A DNA stretch of 64,000 nt from assembly GCA_043809745.1 (NCBI GenBank), contig JBDROU010000067.1, positions 1-64,000 of the forward strand, in the 5' to 3' direction. Positions 1 to 8,481 of this stretch are shown piece after piece. Made by a program: the position numbers and the translations under genes. This DNA comes from JBDROU01 sp043809745 [NCBI: bacterium] (lineage in GTDB: Bacteria; Elusimicrobiota; JBDRMW01). Under the pieces are notes generated by a model. It ran no database searches. It was not told where the DNA came from and saw nothing but the letters and a program-made list of their open reading frames with translations. The number at the start of each line of letters is the position of its first letter. The stretch's first letter is position 1.

Positions 1-138
1 ATCCGAACGATGCGGTGTTTTACCAATAATTCGAGTTGTGACCGTATCTTTTATGCATTGGCCGATCGTTTTAATAAGAATCCATGGCGGTTGCCTGGTT
101 TTGTCCCAAATCGAAAGTCAGCAGAGATCTTGACATAA
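1..138 (+). CDS. 3' fragment of an unidentified ORF, possibly a transposase tail
   Basis: An open frame runs from the first base to a TAA at 136-138 and encodes the last 45 residues of a protein that began left of the window. The visible part is rich in Arg, Asn and aromatic residues and contains NPWRLPGF near its end. The composition and its rightward orientation against leftward neighbours are reminiscent of transposase C-termini, and a palindromic motif of the kind found near mobile elements lies about 100 bases downstream. I cannot name a family, and a chance open frame of this length is possible. Confidence 0.3.
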   Translation: MRTMRCFTNNSSCDRIFYALADRFNKNPWRLPGFVPNRKSAEILT

Positions 139-235
139 TGAGTTGTAAAATTATTTCATAAGATTAAAAAGAGATAATAACGAATAGATACTAATGAATA
201 TTGAAGATTGAGCTTGAGTACAGGTGCAATGTCAC

Positions 236-262
236 AATGTCAGGGCCTGACCCCGACGGGTT
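236..262. repeat. Palindromic GGGTCAGGCCCTGA-type motif at the 3' end of etfA
   Basis: On the plus strand bases 239-249 read TCAGGGCCTGA, a 5-base inverted repeat around a single central base, followed by CCCCGAC. On the minus strand this is GGGGTCAGGCCCTGA. From memory, this motif recurs in many environmental genomes next to REP-associated or IS200-like transposases. The TGA that ends etfA lies inside it. I see only one copy here, so the call as a mobile or dispersed repeat is an inference. Confidence 0.4.
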
Positions 263-1490
263 CGCCGCGGAGGCTTTTTATTTCTTTTATTATAAGTGGG
301 ATAATTTCGTAAAGGTCGCCTTCAATTGCAAATGTGGCGATTTTCATCATTGGGGCATCCGGATTTGTGTTTATTGCAATAATTACATCTGATGATCCCA
401 TTCCAACCAAATGCTGTATGGCTCCCGAAATACCGCATGCAAAATAAACCTTTGGAGCTACAGTTCTGCCTGTTTGTCCTACTTGATGCGAATACGGTAT
501 CCAGCCCGCATCAACCGCCGCTCTTGATGAACCTACGGCTCCATTAAGTGTTTCTGCTAATTGTTCAATCAGCTTAAAACCTTCCGGATTGCCTAACCCT
601 CTGCCGCCTGAGCAAATTATATCTGCTTCGGCCAGATTTACCTTTGCGGTTAAGTCTTTAACGAATTCAAGGAACTTTGTTCTGTTTTTTACATGCTTTG
701 TGTCAATTTTCTTGATTTTTATCTCTCCCTTCCTGGTAATATCTCTGGAGGAAGGTTTGAAAACTTTATGTCTTACAGTAGCCATCTGCGGCCTGTGGTT
801 CTCTGTAACAATAGTAGCCATTATATTGCCGCCGAACGCGGGTCTTGTTTGCAGCAGGTTGCCTGTTTGAGTATCTATATCTAAACCGGTACAATCAGCT
901 GTTAAACCGGTGCCTATTTTCGCAGCTACCCTGGAAGCAAAGGAACGTCCGATATTTGTTGCCCCCATAATGACTATTTCCGGTTTTTCTTCTTTAATCA
1001 GATGCGCAAGTATCTCTGAATAAGGGTCGTCCTGAAACTCAACGACAATTTTATCATCAAAAACATATACTATATCAGCTCCATAATATATTAACTCCTG
1101 AGCTTTATCTGTTATATTATGCCCTAAAAGTATCGCGGCTACCTTTTGGTTTCTCTTATCCGCCAACTTCCTGGCTTCGCTTAAAAGCTCATAGGTTACA
1201 GTTGAGATAACACCGTGCCTTTGCTCGGCATATACCCATGTATTTTTGTAATGAGATTTGTCTAAATCAACTATAGTAAAATCTTCTTTTATAAGCTCGA
1301 TTGCATCGAATTTACAGGCATCCACACAAGCCCCGCAGAGTGTACACTTGTCAAAGTCAATTACAGCAAGTTTCTGTTTTTTGGGATGATCTGGCCGATC
1401 AACCATAGCAATTGCTCCAAAGTTGCACGCTCCTATACAGAGTTTACAACCTATACACTTTTCATTGAGTACTTTAATATCACTTGACAT
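240..1490 (-). CDS. etfA: Electron transfer flavoprotein alpha subunit with N-terminal ferredoxin domain
   Basis: This is the alpha subunit of the electron transfer flavoprotein that pairs with EtfB and passes electrons to or from the neighbouring acyl-CoA dehydrogenase. Residues 12-22 and 49-59 carry two CxxCxxCxxxC motifs, so an N-terminal domain binds two [4Fe-4S] clusters. The ETF alpha nucleotide-binding domain follows. The C-terminal FAD domain holds SGGRGLG (about residue 305) and GQTGRTVAPK with GISGAIQH (about 340-365). At 416 residues it is longer than plain EtfA because of the ferredoxin domain, as in many anaerobes. ATG start, with only a weak ribosome site 11 bases after etfB. 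The last residues lie in a repeat-like palindrome, so the natural C-terminus may have been altered. Confidence 0.93.
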   Translation of the reverse strand: MSSDIKVLNEKCIGCKLCIGACNFGAIAMVDRPDHPKKQKLAVIDFDKCTLCGACVDACKFDAIELIKEDFTIVDLDKSHYKNTWVYAEQRHGVISTVTYELLSEARKLADKRNQKVAAILLGHNITDKAQELIYYGADIVYVFDDKIVVEFQDDPYSEILAHLIKEEKPEIVIMGATNIGRSFASRVAAKIGTGLTADCTGLDIDTQTGNLLQTRPAFGGNIMATIVTENHRPQMATVRHKVFKPSSRDITRKGEIKIKKIDTKHVKNRTKFLEFVKDLTAKVNLAEADIICSGGRGLGNPEGFKLIEQLAETLNGAVGSSRAAVDAGWIPYSHQVGQTGRTVAPKVYFACGISGAIQHLVGMGSSDVIIAINTNPDAPMMKIATFAIEGDLYEIIPLIIKEIKSLRGEPVGVRP

Positions 1491-1501
1491 AATCTTTTAC
1501 C

Positions 1502-2290
1502 TTACAATATTTTTAATTCTTTCATCTTGGCGACCAATTCATTGGCCATCTCTTCCGGCTTACCCTTCAATGTCACACCGCCGGATCTGTGCGGAGGGTT
1601 GAATATTTTTTTAACTACCGTCGGAGAACCCTTTAAACCGATTTGCTTCTCATCTAAATCCAAATCATCTTTAGTCCATTTCGGTATTTGAGCTTTCTTA
1701 GCCATCAGGGTTCCTCTTAAAGAAGGGAGCCTAGGTTCATTGATCTCTTTTACAACTGTAATCAACGCTGGAACAGGCATTTCGATAATATCATATCCAT
1801 CTTCCATCATGCGTTCGATCTTAATATTTTCGTCATTAAATTCTTCTATTTTCTTCACATATGCAACATGCGGTATATCAAGTTTTTCAGCGATACCCGG
1901 GCCTACCTGAGCTGTATCACCGTCTGTTGCCTGTTTCCCGCATATAATCAGACTATAATCACTTATTTTCTTTATCGCTTGCGATAACGTATATGATGTA
2001 GCCAGCGTATCCGCACCGGCAAAAGCTCTATCCGAAATTAATATACCTTGATCTGCCCCCCTGGCAAGACAATCCCTTAATATGGATTCTGCTTGAGGAG
2101 GCCCCATTGTAATGATTACAACTTTTACGCTGCTATTTTTTTCTTTAAGACGTATTGCTTCCTCCACAGCGTATTCATCAAAAGGATTGATTATTGCTTC
2201 CACACCTTCCCTCTTAAGGGTATTTGTGGTTGGATCAATTTGGACATCTGTTGTAGCCGGCACCTGCTTTACGCAAACTATTACATTCAC
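1502..2290 (-). CDS. etfB: Electron transfer flavoprotein beta subunit
   Basis: EtfB forms the heterodimer with EtfA. The 262-residue protein starts with the family pattern NVIVCVKQVP, has INPFDEYAVEEA around residue 35, and carries the ATDGDTAQVGPGIAE segment (about residues 120-135) of the nucleotide-binding fold. Length is normal. The start is GTG at 2288-2290, supported by AAGGAG about 8 bases upstream. It follows the acyl-CoA dehydrogenase by 25 bases and precedes etfA by 11, so the three are likely co-transcribed. Whether this ETF bifurcates electrons cannot be decided from sequence reading alone. Confidence 0.94.
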   Translation of the reverse strand: MNVIVCVKQVPATTDVQIDPTTNTLKREGVEAIINPFDEYAVEEAIRLKEKNSSVKVVIITMGPPQAESILRDCLARGADQGILISDRAFAGADTLATSYTLSQAIKKISDYSLIICGKQATDGDTAQVGPGIAEKLDIPHVAYVKKIEEFNDENIKIERMMEDGYDIIEMPVPALITVVKEINEPRLPSLRGTLMAKKAQIPKWTKDDLDLDEKQIGLKGSPTVVKKIFNPPHRSGGVTLKGKPEEMANELVAKMKELKIL

Positions 2291-2315
2291 CGCATAAACT
2301 CCTTGCGAGACCTAT

Positions 2316-3482
2316 TTACTTTGACTTCTCTCTAGCTTTTTCTTTTATTAATGCTAATGCGATCTCATTTCTTTGTATCTGGTTAGTCCCTTCGTATATC
2401 TGGGTTATTTTAGCGTCTCTCATCATTTTTTCTACCGGATATTCTCTCATATAACCGTAACCGCCGCATATCTGAACAGCATCGGTAGTAACCCTCATTG
2501 CCACATCTGATGCAAAAAGCTTTGACATCGCTGACTCTTTTGTGTGTCTTATATCAGGGTTTGCATCTATATCCCTGGCGGTTTGATATACAAGCGCTCT
2601 GGCAGCTTCTACTTCAGTTGCCATGTCGGCTAACATATGCTGTATAGCCTGCAGTGACGTAATCGGAGCTCCAAACTGTATTCTGGTGCGGGCATAGCTT
2701 AAAGCCTCATCCAGCGCACCCGCAGCAATACCTAACGCCTGGGCAGCAACCCCCGGCCTGGAAACATCAAGCGTTTTCATAGCCACAATGAATCCCTGGC
2801 CTTCTTTCCCGAGCAGATTTGATTTAGGAATTTTGCAGTTCTGGAATATCAGCTCCCTAGTGGATGATGATCGGATTCCCATCTTCTTTTCTTTTTTGCC
2901 AAATGTAAAACCCGGTGTATCCTTTTCTACTATAAATGCACTTGCGCCTCTGCTGCCCTTGGATTTATCGGTCATCGCAATGACCGTGTAAACCTCCGCC
3001 TCACCCGCATTCGTTATAAAACATTTCGTGCCGTTTAATATATAATGGTCTCCATCCTTTTTTGCTGTTGTCTTTGTGGCGCCCGCATCGCTACCTGCAT
3101 CGGGTTCTGTTAATCCGAAAGCGGCAAGTTTTTTTCCTTTGGCTATATCCGGCAGATATTTCTTTTTTTGTTCTTCCGTAGCGAACAGCAATATCGGGAA
3201 TGTTCCTAAAGCGGTGGCAGCCAGCGAAAGTGATATGCCGCCGTCCACTTTGCATAGTTCCTCAACAGCTAATACCAGTTCAAACACACCCCCGCCAAAA
3301 CCACCGTACTCCTGAGGTATATAAAGTCCGCAAAGATCCGCTTTTGAGAGTTCCTCAACAATAGGCCATGGAAACTCCTCGGCTTCGTCGTAATGCTCTC
3401 TTACCGGTTTTATTTTAGTCTGAGCTACCTGACGAGCAATATCAACAATAGCCATTTGTTCTTCTGATAAAAAGTAATTCAT
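2316..3482 (-). CDS. Acyl-CoA dehydrogenase, short-chain type
   Basis: FAD-dependent oxidation of an acyl-CoA to the 2-enoyl-CoA, or the reverse in a butyryl-CoA-forming pathway. The 388-residue protein shows the FAD/substrate signature FGLTEPDAGSDAG (about residues 130-142), the GYGYMREYPVEK segment near 335, and YEGTNQIQRNEIA, whose Glu (about residue 364) is at the position of the catalytic base in short- and medium-chain enzymes. Strong ribosome site GGAGGAAGG directly before ATG. The following etfB and etfA supply the electron partner. The position just after the fatty-acid operon (22 bases from rnc) suggests co-expression. Substrate chain length is unknown. Confidence 0.92.
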   Translation of the reverse strand: MNYFLSEEQMAIVDIARQVAQTKIKPVREHYDEAEEFPWPIVEELSKADLCGLYIPQEYGGFGGGVFELVLAVEELCKVDGGISLSLAATALGTFPILLFATEEQKKKYLPDIAKGKKLAAFGLTEPDAGSDAGATKTTAKKDGDHYILNGTKCFITNAGEAEVYTVIAMTDKSKGSRGASAFIVEKDTPGFTFGKKEKKMGIRSSSTRELIFQNCKIPKSNLLGKEGQGFIVAMKTLDVSRPGVAAQALGIAAGALDEALSYARTRIQFGAPITSLQAIQHMLADMATEVEAARALVYQTARDIDANPDIRHTKESAMSKLFASDVAMRVTTDAVQICGGYGYMREYPVEKMMRDAKITQIYEGTNQIQRNEIALALIKEKAREKSK

Positions 3483-3504
3483 CCTTCCTCCATTAAATAT
3501 TTAT

Positions 3505-4170
3505 CTAAAAATACTTCATCGCCTGTTTCGCGGCATTCTGTTCAGCTTCTTTTTTATTCCTTCCATCACCCGAACCAAACCTCTTTTTCTTTACCCATAC
3601 ATCTACTGAAAACGTCTTGTTATGATCAGGTCCGGTTTCCTTGGTGATACGGTAATCTGGGATAACCTGGTATTTTTTTTGTACGTTTTCCTGTAGCCTG
3701 CTCTTAAAATCTGTTTCAATTATTCTTCGTTTGACGCTTACCTTGCTAAGTATAAACTTTCTAGCTTTTTCATATCCTCTATCAAGGTAAATGGCTCCAA
3801 TGATTGCTTCCAAGGCATTTCCCAATATTGAATCCCTGGCCCTTCCTCCGCTCTGCTCCTCACCTTGGCTTAAGTATATGAACTCACCGAGATTCAGCTC
3901 CTTTGCCCAATGATATAATGCAACCCTGGAAACCAGTTGTGATTTTAGTCTGGATAGTTTTCCTTCATTATCAAGCGGATATCTGTGGTATAAATGATCT
4001 GCCATTACGGCAGAAAGTATACTGTCTCCGAGAAATTCCAACCGTTCATTATACTCCTTTTTTCCCTTCTCTACCGCATGCGATTTATGAGTTAAAGCGA
4101 GTTCCAGAATTTTTATATTGTAAAACTTGTAATTGATAGTTTTTTCAAGGACCGCGAGTTTACTTTGCAT
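3505..4170 (-). CDS. rnc: Ribonuclease III
   Basis: Endonuclease for double-stranded RNA, used in rRNA processing and mRNA turnover. The 221-residue protein has the RNase III signature ERLEFLGDSIL (about residues 42-52) with the metal-binding acids, the second acidic motif in GNALEAIIGAIYLD (about 117-130), and a C-terminal double-stranded RNA-binding domain (about 152-221) ending KKEAEQNAAKQAM. The start overlaps the end of fabF by 11 bases, which suggests translational coupling. The fabF-rnc order is common in bacteria. Confidence 0.96.
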   Translation of the reverse strand: MQSKLAVLEKTINYKFYNIKILELALTHKSHAVEKGKKEYNERLEFLGDSILSAVMADHLYHRYPLDNEGKLSRLKSQLVSRVALYHWAKELNLGEFIYLSQGEEQSGGRARDSILGNALEAIIGAIYLDRGYEKARKFILSKVSVKRRIIETDFKSRLQENVQKKYQVIPDYRITKETGPDHNKTFSVDVWVKKKRFGSGDGRNKKEAEQNAAKQAMKYF

Positions 4171-5410
4171 ATCTTTTTACCACAAGAACTGCATTATGTC
4201 CGCCAAATCCTAGCGAATTTGAAAGTATGTTACTTATCCTTACCTGTCTTGCTGTATTCGGCACATAATCCAGATCGCACTCTGGATCTGCTTCTTCATA
4301 ATTGATTGTGGGATGTATTACATCATGTTCCATGCATAAGATACTGGCTATTAGCTCCGCACCGCCTGCTGCGCCAAGCAGATGACCGATCATTGATTTT
4401 GTAGAAGATATAGGTATTTTTTTTGCCCTTTCCCCAAAAACTTTCTTTATTGCCGAAGTTTCAATTTTGTCGTTCAATTGAGTAGAAGTACCATGTGCAT
4501 TAATATAGTCTATCTTATCAGCACTTATTTTTGCATCATCCATAGCAAGTTGCATCGCCTTGCTGGCGGATTTATAATCCGGGCTGGGAGCTGTTATATG
4601 ATAAGCATCATCTGTAGCGCCAAAGCCTGCTAATTCAGCATAAATCTTTGCGCCTCTTTTTAGGGCATGATCAAGTTTCTCAAGCACTATAATCCCTGAA
4701 CCCTCACCCATTACAAACCCATCTCTGTTGCGGTCAAATGGCCTGCTGGCCTTTTTAGGTTCATCATTGCGGGTTGAGAGCGCTCTAATACTGCAAAACC
4801 CACCGAATCCCAAAGGTGTAATTGCAGCCTCCGTGCCTCCAGCTATCATTATGTCAGCATCACCATACCTCATTATTCTGAGCGCATCTCCTATTGCATG
4901 ATTTGCGGTAGCGCACGCGCTCGAAACAGCATAATTTGGCCCTGTAATACCGCAACTGATTGCAATTTCTGCAGATGCTATATTATTAATAAGCATCGGT
5001 ATAAGAAACGGGGATATCCTTTTTGGCCCCTTTGACAAAAGAACCTTGTGCTCCGCTTCAATTGTTGGCAATCCGCCAATACCTGAACCAACAATGACCC
5101 CGCATCTCTCTACATTCTCTTTATTAAAGTCCAATCCAGAATCCTCTACCGCCATTTTAGCCGCTGCTAACGCGAACTGGCTAAACTTATCCATTCTTCT
5201 GATCTTTTTCTTATCAATGAATTTTTCTGGAAGAAAATCCCTTACTTCTGAATCAATATGAGATGTAAATTCAGTTGGATCAAAATGGCTTATTAGGTCA
5301 ACGCCGGATACACCATTACACAAACTTTCATAATATTTCTCTTTTGTAGAACCAATAGGAGATACTATTCCCAAACCGGTTATTACAATACGAACATTAT
5401 TACAATCCAT
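4160..5410 (-). CDS. fabF: 3-oxoacyl-[acyl-carrier-protein] synthase II
   Basis: Condensing enzyme that elongates acyl-ACP with malonyl-ACP in type II fatty-acid synthesis. The Cys-His-His triad is visible: C166 in SSACATANHA, H306 in NAHGTST and H343 in GHLLGAAGG. Length (416) is typical of KAS II. GGATC lies about 6 bases before the ATG. It follows acpP by 58 bases and overlaps rnc by 11, as part of the plsX-fabHDG-acpP-fabF-rnc operon. No unusual substitutions seen. Confidence 0.96.
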   Translation of the reverse strand: MDCNNVRIVITGLGIVSPIGSTKEKYYESLCNGVSGVDLISHFDPTEFTSHIDSEVRDFLPEKFIDKKKIRRMDKFSQFALAAAKMAVEDSGLDFNKENVERCGVIVGSGIGGLPTIEAEHKVLLSKGPKRISPFLIPMLINNIASAEIAISCGITGPNYAVSSACATANHAIGDALRIMRYGDADIMIAGGTEAAITPLGFGGFCSIRALSTRNDEPKKASRPFDRNRDGFVMGEGSGIIVLEKLDHALKRGAKIYAELAGFGATDDAYHITAPSPDYKSASKAMQLAMDDAKISADKIDYINAHGTSTQLNDKIETSAIKKVFGERAKKIPISSTKSMIGHLLGAAGGAELIASILCMEHDVIHPTINYEEADPECDLDYVPNTARQVRISNILSNSLGFGGHNAVLVVKRYAK

Positions 5411-5468
5411 ATTTGATCCTTAGTAATGAATTAAAAAGTGCTTAAACTATTCTAAAGGTAAAATTTAA

Positions 5469-5711
5469 TTAAACCTTTTTGCTATGAGCTTTTATATAGT
5501 CTATAGCAGACCCAACAGTTTGAATTTTCTCAGCTTCTTCGTCTGGTATCTCTATATCAAATTCCTCCTCTAGAGCCATTACTAATTCCACTGTGTCTAA
5601 AGAATCGGCTCCTAAATCGTTAATAAACTGAGCTTGAGGCACAACCTCTGAAGCATCTACCCCTAATTGCTCAACAATAATACTCTTAACCCTCGTTTCT
5701 ACGTCTGCCAT
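5469..5711 (-). CDS. acpP: Acyl carrier protein
   Basis: Carries growing acyl chains on a 4'-phosphopantetheine arm. The 80-residue acidic protein has the attachment motif [13 protein letters not shown] with the modified Ser at residue 37, followed by the acidic recognition helix. AAGGAGG lies 6 to 7 bases before the ATG, one of the stronger ribosome sites here and in keeping with high ACP demand. Located between fabG and fabF. Confidence 0.97.
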   Translation of the reverse strand: MADVETRVKSIIVEQLGVDASEVVPQAQFINDLGADSLDTVELVMALEEEFDIEIPDEEAEKIQTVGSAIDYIKAHSKKV

Positions 5712-5750
5712 CTTAAGCCTCCTTGTGTTATGTTATTTAATATAGGAATT

Positions 5751-6494
5751 CTACATATACATTCCGCCGTTTACAGCAACCACTTGTCCTGTAATATAAC
5801 TAGCTTCATCACTTGAAAGAAACGCAACCGCATTAGCTATATCCATCGGTTCACCTAAACACTGTAAAGGTATCTGTTCACTAAGTTTCTGCTTAACTTC
5901 CTCAGACAGCACCTCTGTCATTCTCGTTCTAATAAAGCCCGGCGCAACCGCATTAACAGTTATTTTTCTTGAAGCAAACTCCCTTGCGCACGTTTTTGTT
6001 AAAGCAATTAAACCGCCTTTTGATGCTGAGTAATTTGCCTGGCCTGCATTCCCCATCTGGCCGACAACTGATGCTATGTTTACTATTCTGCCGCTTTCCC
6101 TTTTCATCATTGGTCTTACACAAGCCTTTATGCAGTTAAAAGACCCTTTAAGGTTCACAGCTAAAACCTTATCCCAGGCGTCTTCCTTCATTCTAATTAA
6201 AAGATCATCTTTTGTAATTCCGGCATTGTTTATTAATATATCAATTCTTCCCCATTTGTCAAGAATTTTTTTTACTAGTTCCGCAACCTGATCAAAATTA
6301 GTAACATCTAGTGAAGAAGATAATACTTCCACTTTGAATTTATCAATTATTTCCGAAGCTGTTTTGTCAGCTAATTCATTATCGATATCAGCTATAACGA
6401 TGTTACAGCCGTCTCTCGCTAATCTTTCAGCGCAGGTTAATCCTATACCCTGGGCCGATCCGGTTACTAGAGCAACTTTACCTGTTAAACTCAT
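5751..6494 (-). CDS. fabG: 3-oxoacyl-[acyl-carrier-protein] reductase
   Basis: NADPH-dependent reduction of 3-oxoacyl-ACP in each elongation cycle. It is a classical short-chain dehydrogenase of 247 residues. The cofactor motif TGSAQGIG is at 11-18, NNAG at 89-92, and the catalytic Ser142, Tyr155 and Lys159 (YSASK) are all present. The C-terminal GQVVAVNGGMYM is typical of FabG. GGAGGAA precedes the ATG. Sits between fabD and acpP. Confidence 0.95.
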   Translation of the reverse strand: MSLTGKVALVTGSAQGIGLTCAERLARDGCNIVIADIDNELADKTASEIIDKFKVEVLSSSLDVTNFDQVAELVKKILDKWGRIDILINNAGITKDDLLIRMKEDAWDKVLAVNLKGSFNCIKACVRPMMKRESGRIVNIASVVGQMGNAGQANYSASKGGLIALTKTCAREFASRKITVNAVAPGFIRTRMTEVLSEEVKQKLSEQIPLQCLGEPMDIANAVAFLSSDEASYITGQVVAVNGGMYM

Positions 6495-6525
6495 TACTAT
6501 TCCTCCATTAAAATTATATTCTAAT

Positions 6526-7455
6526 TTATGCCAAAACCTTTAATTTGTTTAATCTTTCACAGCTATCTATATTTACGGTTTTTATATCTGGAACAATCTT
6601 TCTGTTCAATCCTGTTAGTACTTTACCTGGACCTATCTCATAAAACATCCGGACACCAAAATCTTTAATTTTTTTTATTGAATCTACCCATTGAATTGAA
6701 TTATTTATTTGAAATGTCAGATCTTCTTGAATGGCTGTTTTTTCATTTCTAATCTCACCCTTATAATTAGTAACTACGGGGATTTTAGGAGAAATAAATG
6801 GCACTTTATATACAGAATCTTTAAAACTCTTGTATGCCTCATCCATAAGTGATGAGTGGAATGGACCGGATACATTAAGCTCTATGGCACGCTTTATGCC
6901 AAACTCTTTTGCACGAGAAACCAAACGCGAAATTGCATTCTTAGATCCAGCAACTACGGTTTGATCTTGAGTATTAAAATTTACAGCCTCCAATACTTCT
7001 CCTTCTGACAATTCCTTACATACTTCTTCTACCTTTGATCTGTCTGCTCCAATAATCGCTGCCATACTTCCAGGATTATTTCTTGAAGCTTGTTCAATAC
7101 ATTCACCTCTGATCTTAACAAGCCCCAAACCATCTTCAAAACTAAAAACACCAGCAGCAAACAACGCTGAATATTCACCCAAACTATGCCCTGCAGTGAT
7201 ATCAGGTTTTATTCCCTTTAATTCAAGGGATTTATATATTATTGCATTGATTAAATAGATAGCTGGCTGGGTTACCCGGGTTTGCTTCAACTCTTCTTCA
7301 GGACCGTTAAAAATTATATTTTGGATATCAAATCCTAATATCTTGTTAGCTTTTACAAAATATTCCTTCGCTAAAGGAAGTAAATCATAAAAATCTCTTC
7401 CCATTCCAACATACTGCGACCCTTGCCCTGGAAATATAAACGCTATTTTACTCAT
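6526..7455 (-). CDS. fabD: Malonyl-CoA:ACP transacylase
   Basis: Transfers the malonyl group from CoA to ACP to supply elongation. The 309-residue protein has the oxyanion motif GQGSQYVGMG near residue 10-19 and the nucleophile motif GHSLGEYSAL with Ser91. The partner His is in SGPFHSSLM near residue 200. Length fits the family. No obvious ribosome site precedes the ATG, so it may be translated by coupling with fabH, which ends 36 bases upstream. Confidence 0.95.
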   Translation of the reverse strand: MSKIAFIFPGQGSQYVGMGRDFYDLLPLAKEYFVKANKILGFDIQNIIFNGPEEELKQTRVTQPAIYLINAIIYKSLELKGIKPDITAGHSLGEYSALFAAGVFSFEDGLGLVKIRGECIEQASRNNPGSMAAIIGADRSKVEEVCKELSEGEVLEAVNFNTQDQTVVAGSKNAISRLVSRAKEFGIKRAIELNVSGPFHSSLMDEAYKSFKDSVYKVPFISPKIPVVTNYKGEIRNEKTAIQEDLTFQINNSIQWVDSIKKIKDFGVRMFYEIGPGKVLTGLNRKIVPDIKTVNIDSCERLNKLKVLA

Positions 7456-7491
7456 AGATTACATAACCTGTTTATTCTAAAAACAAATTTC

Positions 7492-8481
7492 TTACCATTC
7501 AATAATTGAAGCTGCCCAAGTAAGCCCGGCGCCAAAAGCAACCAATTCAACAAGGTCACCTTCCTTAAGCAACCCGGAACGGTTTGCTTCATCCAGCCCA
7601 ATAACAGTTGTAGCCGCTGAGACATTGCCATATTTATGTATATTTAAAAATACCTTGTTCATTGGTATCTTCATTCTCTTTGCCAAAGCCTCGATTATTC
7701 TTATGTTAGCTTGATGAGGAATAACTAATGATAGATCATCACATTTTTTCTGCGCCATCTCCAAAGCCAAACGCGCCGAATCCAGCATTCTTTGAACTGC
7801 AAGCTTAAACACCTCATTTCCTTCCATTTTTATAAAATTTAGTTTATTTTTTATTATCTCTTTTGTAATCGGGAATCTGGAACCGCCACCAGGTATTTTT
7901 AGTATGTCCTTATATCTACCGTCTGAACCTAAATAAACAGATAATATATTAGAACTGGTTTTTTGCTTCTGCAGTACTACAGCACCTGCACCATCACCAA
8001 ATAACACACAGGTATTCCTATCATTCCAATCTGTTATTTTCGAAAGAGTTTCTGCTCCAATTAATAGAATAGTCTTGTAACTGGAATTCTCTATAAAACT
8101 CTTCGCTATCGATAGTCCATATATGAAACCGCTGCATGCGGCAGAAATATCAAAAGCTGCTGCATTTTTAGCTCCCAAGGCCTCCTGTACGAAGCATGCT
8201 GTTGACGGAAACATCATATCAGGGGTGATAGTTGCCACCATAATTAGGTCAATATCCTCTGGCTTTATGTTGGCCTGTTCAAGCGCTGCTTTAGACGCGC
8301 CGATTGCCAAATCAGATGTAGCGGTCTTATCATCGGCTATCCTTCTTTCTTTTATGCCGGTTCGGCTCACTATCCATTCATCAGAAGTATCAACCATTCT
8401 TTCCAGATCAGCGTTGGTCAATATCTTATCAGGCAAACAGGATCCAGTCCCAATTATTTTTATTCCCCATTTTTCAGCCAT
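7492..8481 (-). CDS. fabH: 3-oxoacyl-[acyl-carrier-protein] synthase III
   Basis: Starts fatty-acid synthesis by condensing an acyl-CoA with malonyl-ACP. With the start at 8481 the protein has 329 residues, typical for FabH, and the Cys-His-Asn triad falls at C116 (SAACSGF), H256 (PHQAN) and N286 (NVSAAT). A longer reading to 8538 adds 19 lysine-rich residues deep inside plsX. The ATG at 8481 is preferred because GAGGTG lies about 9 bases upstream and the family starts just before GTGSCLP. It overlaps plsX by 8 bases. Primer preference (acetyl or branched) is unknown. Confidence 0.95.
   Translation of the reverse strand: MAEKWGIKIIGTGSCLPDKILTNADLERMVDTSDEWIVSRTGIKERRIADDKTATSDLAIGASKAALEQANIKPEDIDLIMVATITPDMMFPSTACFVQEALGAKNAAAFDISAACSGFIYGLSIAKSFIENSSYKTILLIGAETLSKITDWNDRNTCVLFGDGAGAVVLQKQKTSSNILSVYLGSDGRYKDILKIPGGGSRFPITKEIIKNKLNFIKMEGNEVFKLAVQRMLDSARLALEMAQKKCDDLSLVIPHQANIRIIEALAKRMKIPMNKVFLNIHKYGNVSAATTVIGLDEANRSGLLKEGDLVELVAFGAGLTWAASIIEW

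Noticed and set aside
201-392. A 63-codon plus-strand frame at the end of etfA
   Set aside because: It lies over the etfA 3' end and the palindrome, and its translation looks like no known protein. The etfA reading explains this DNA.
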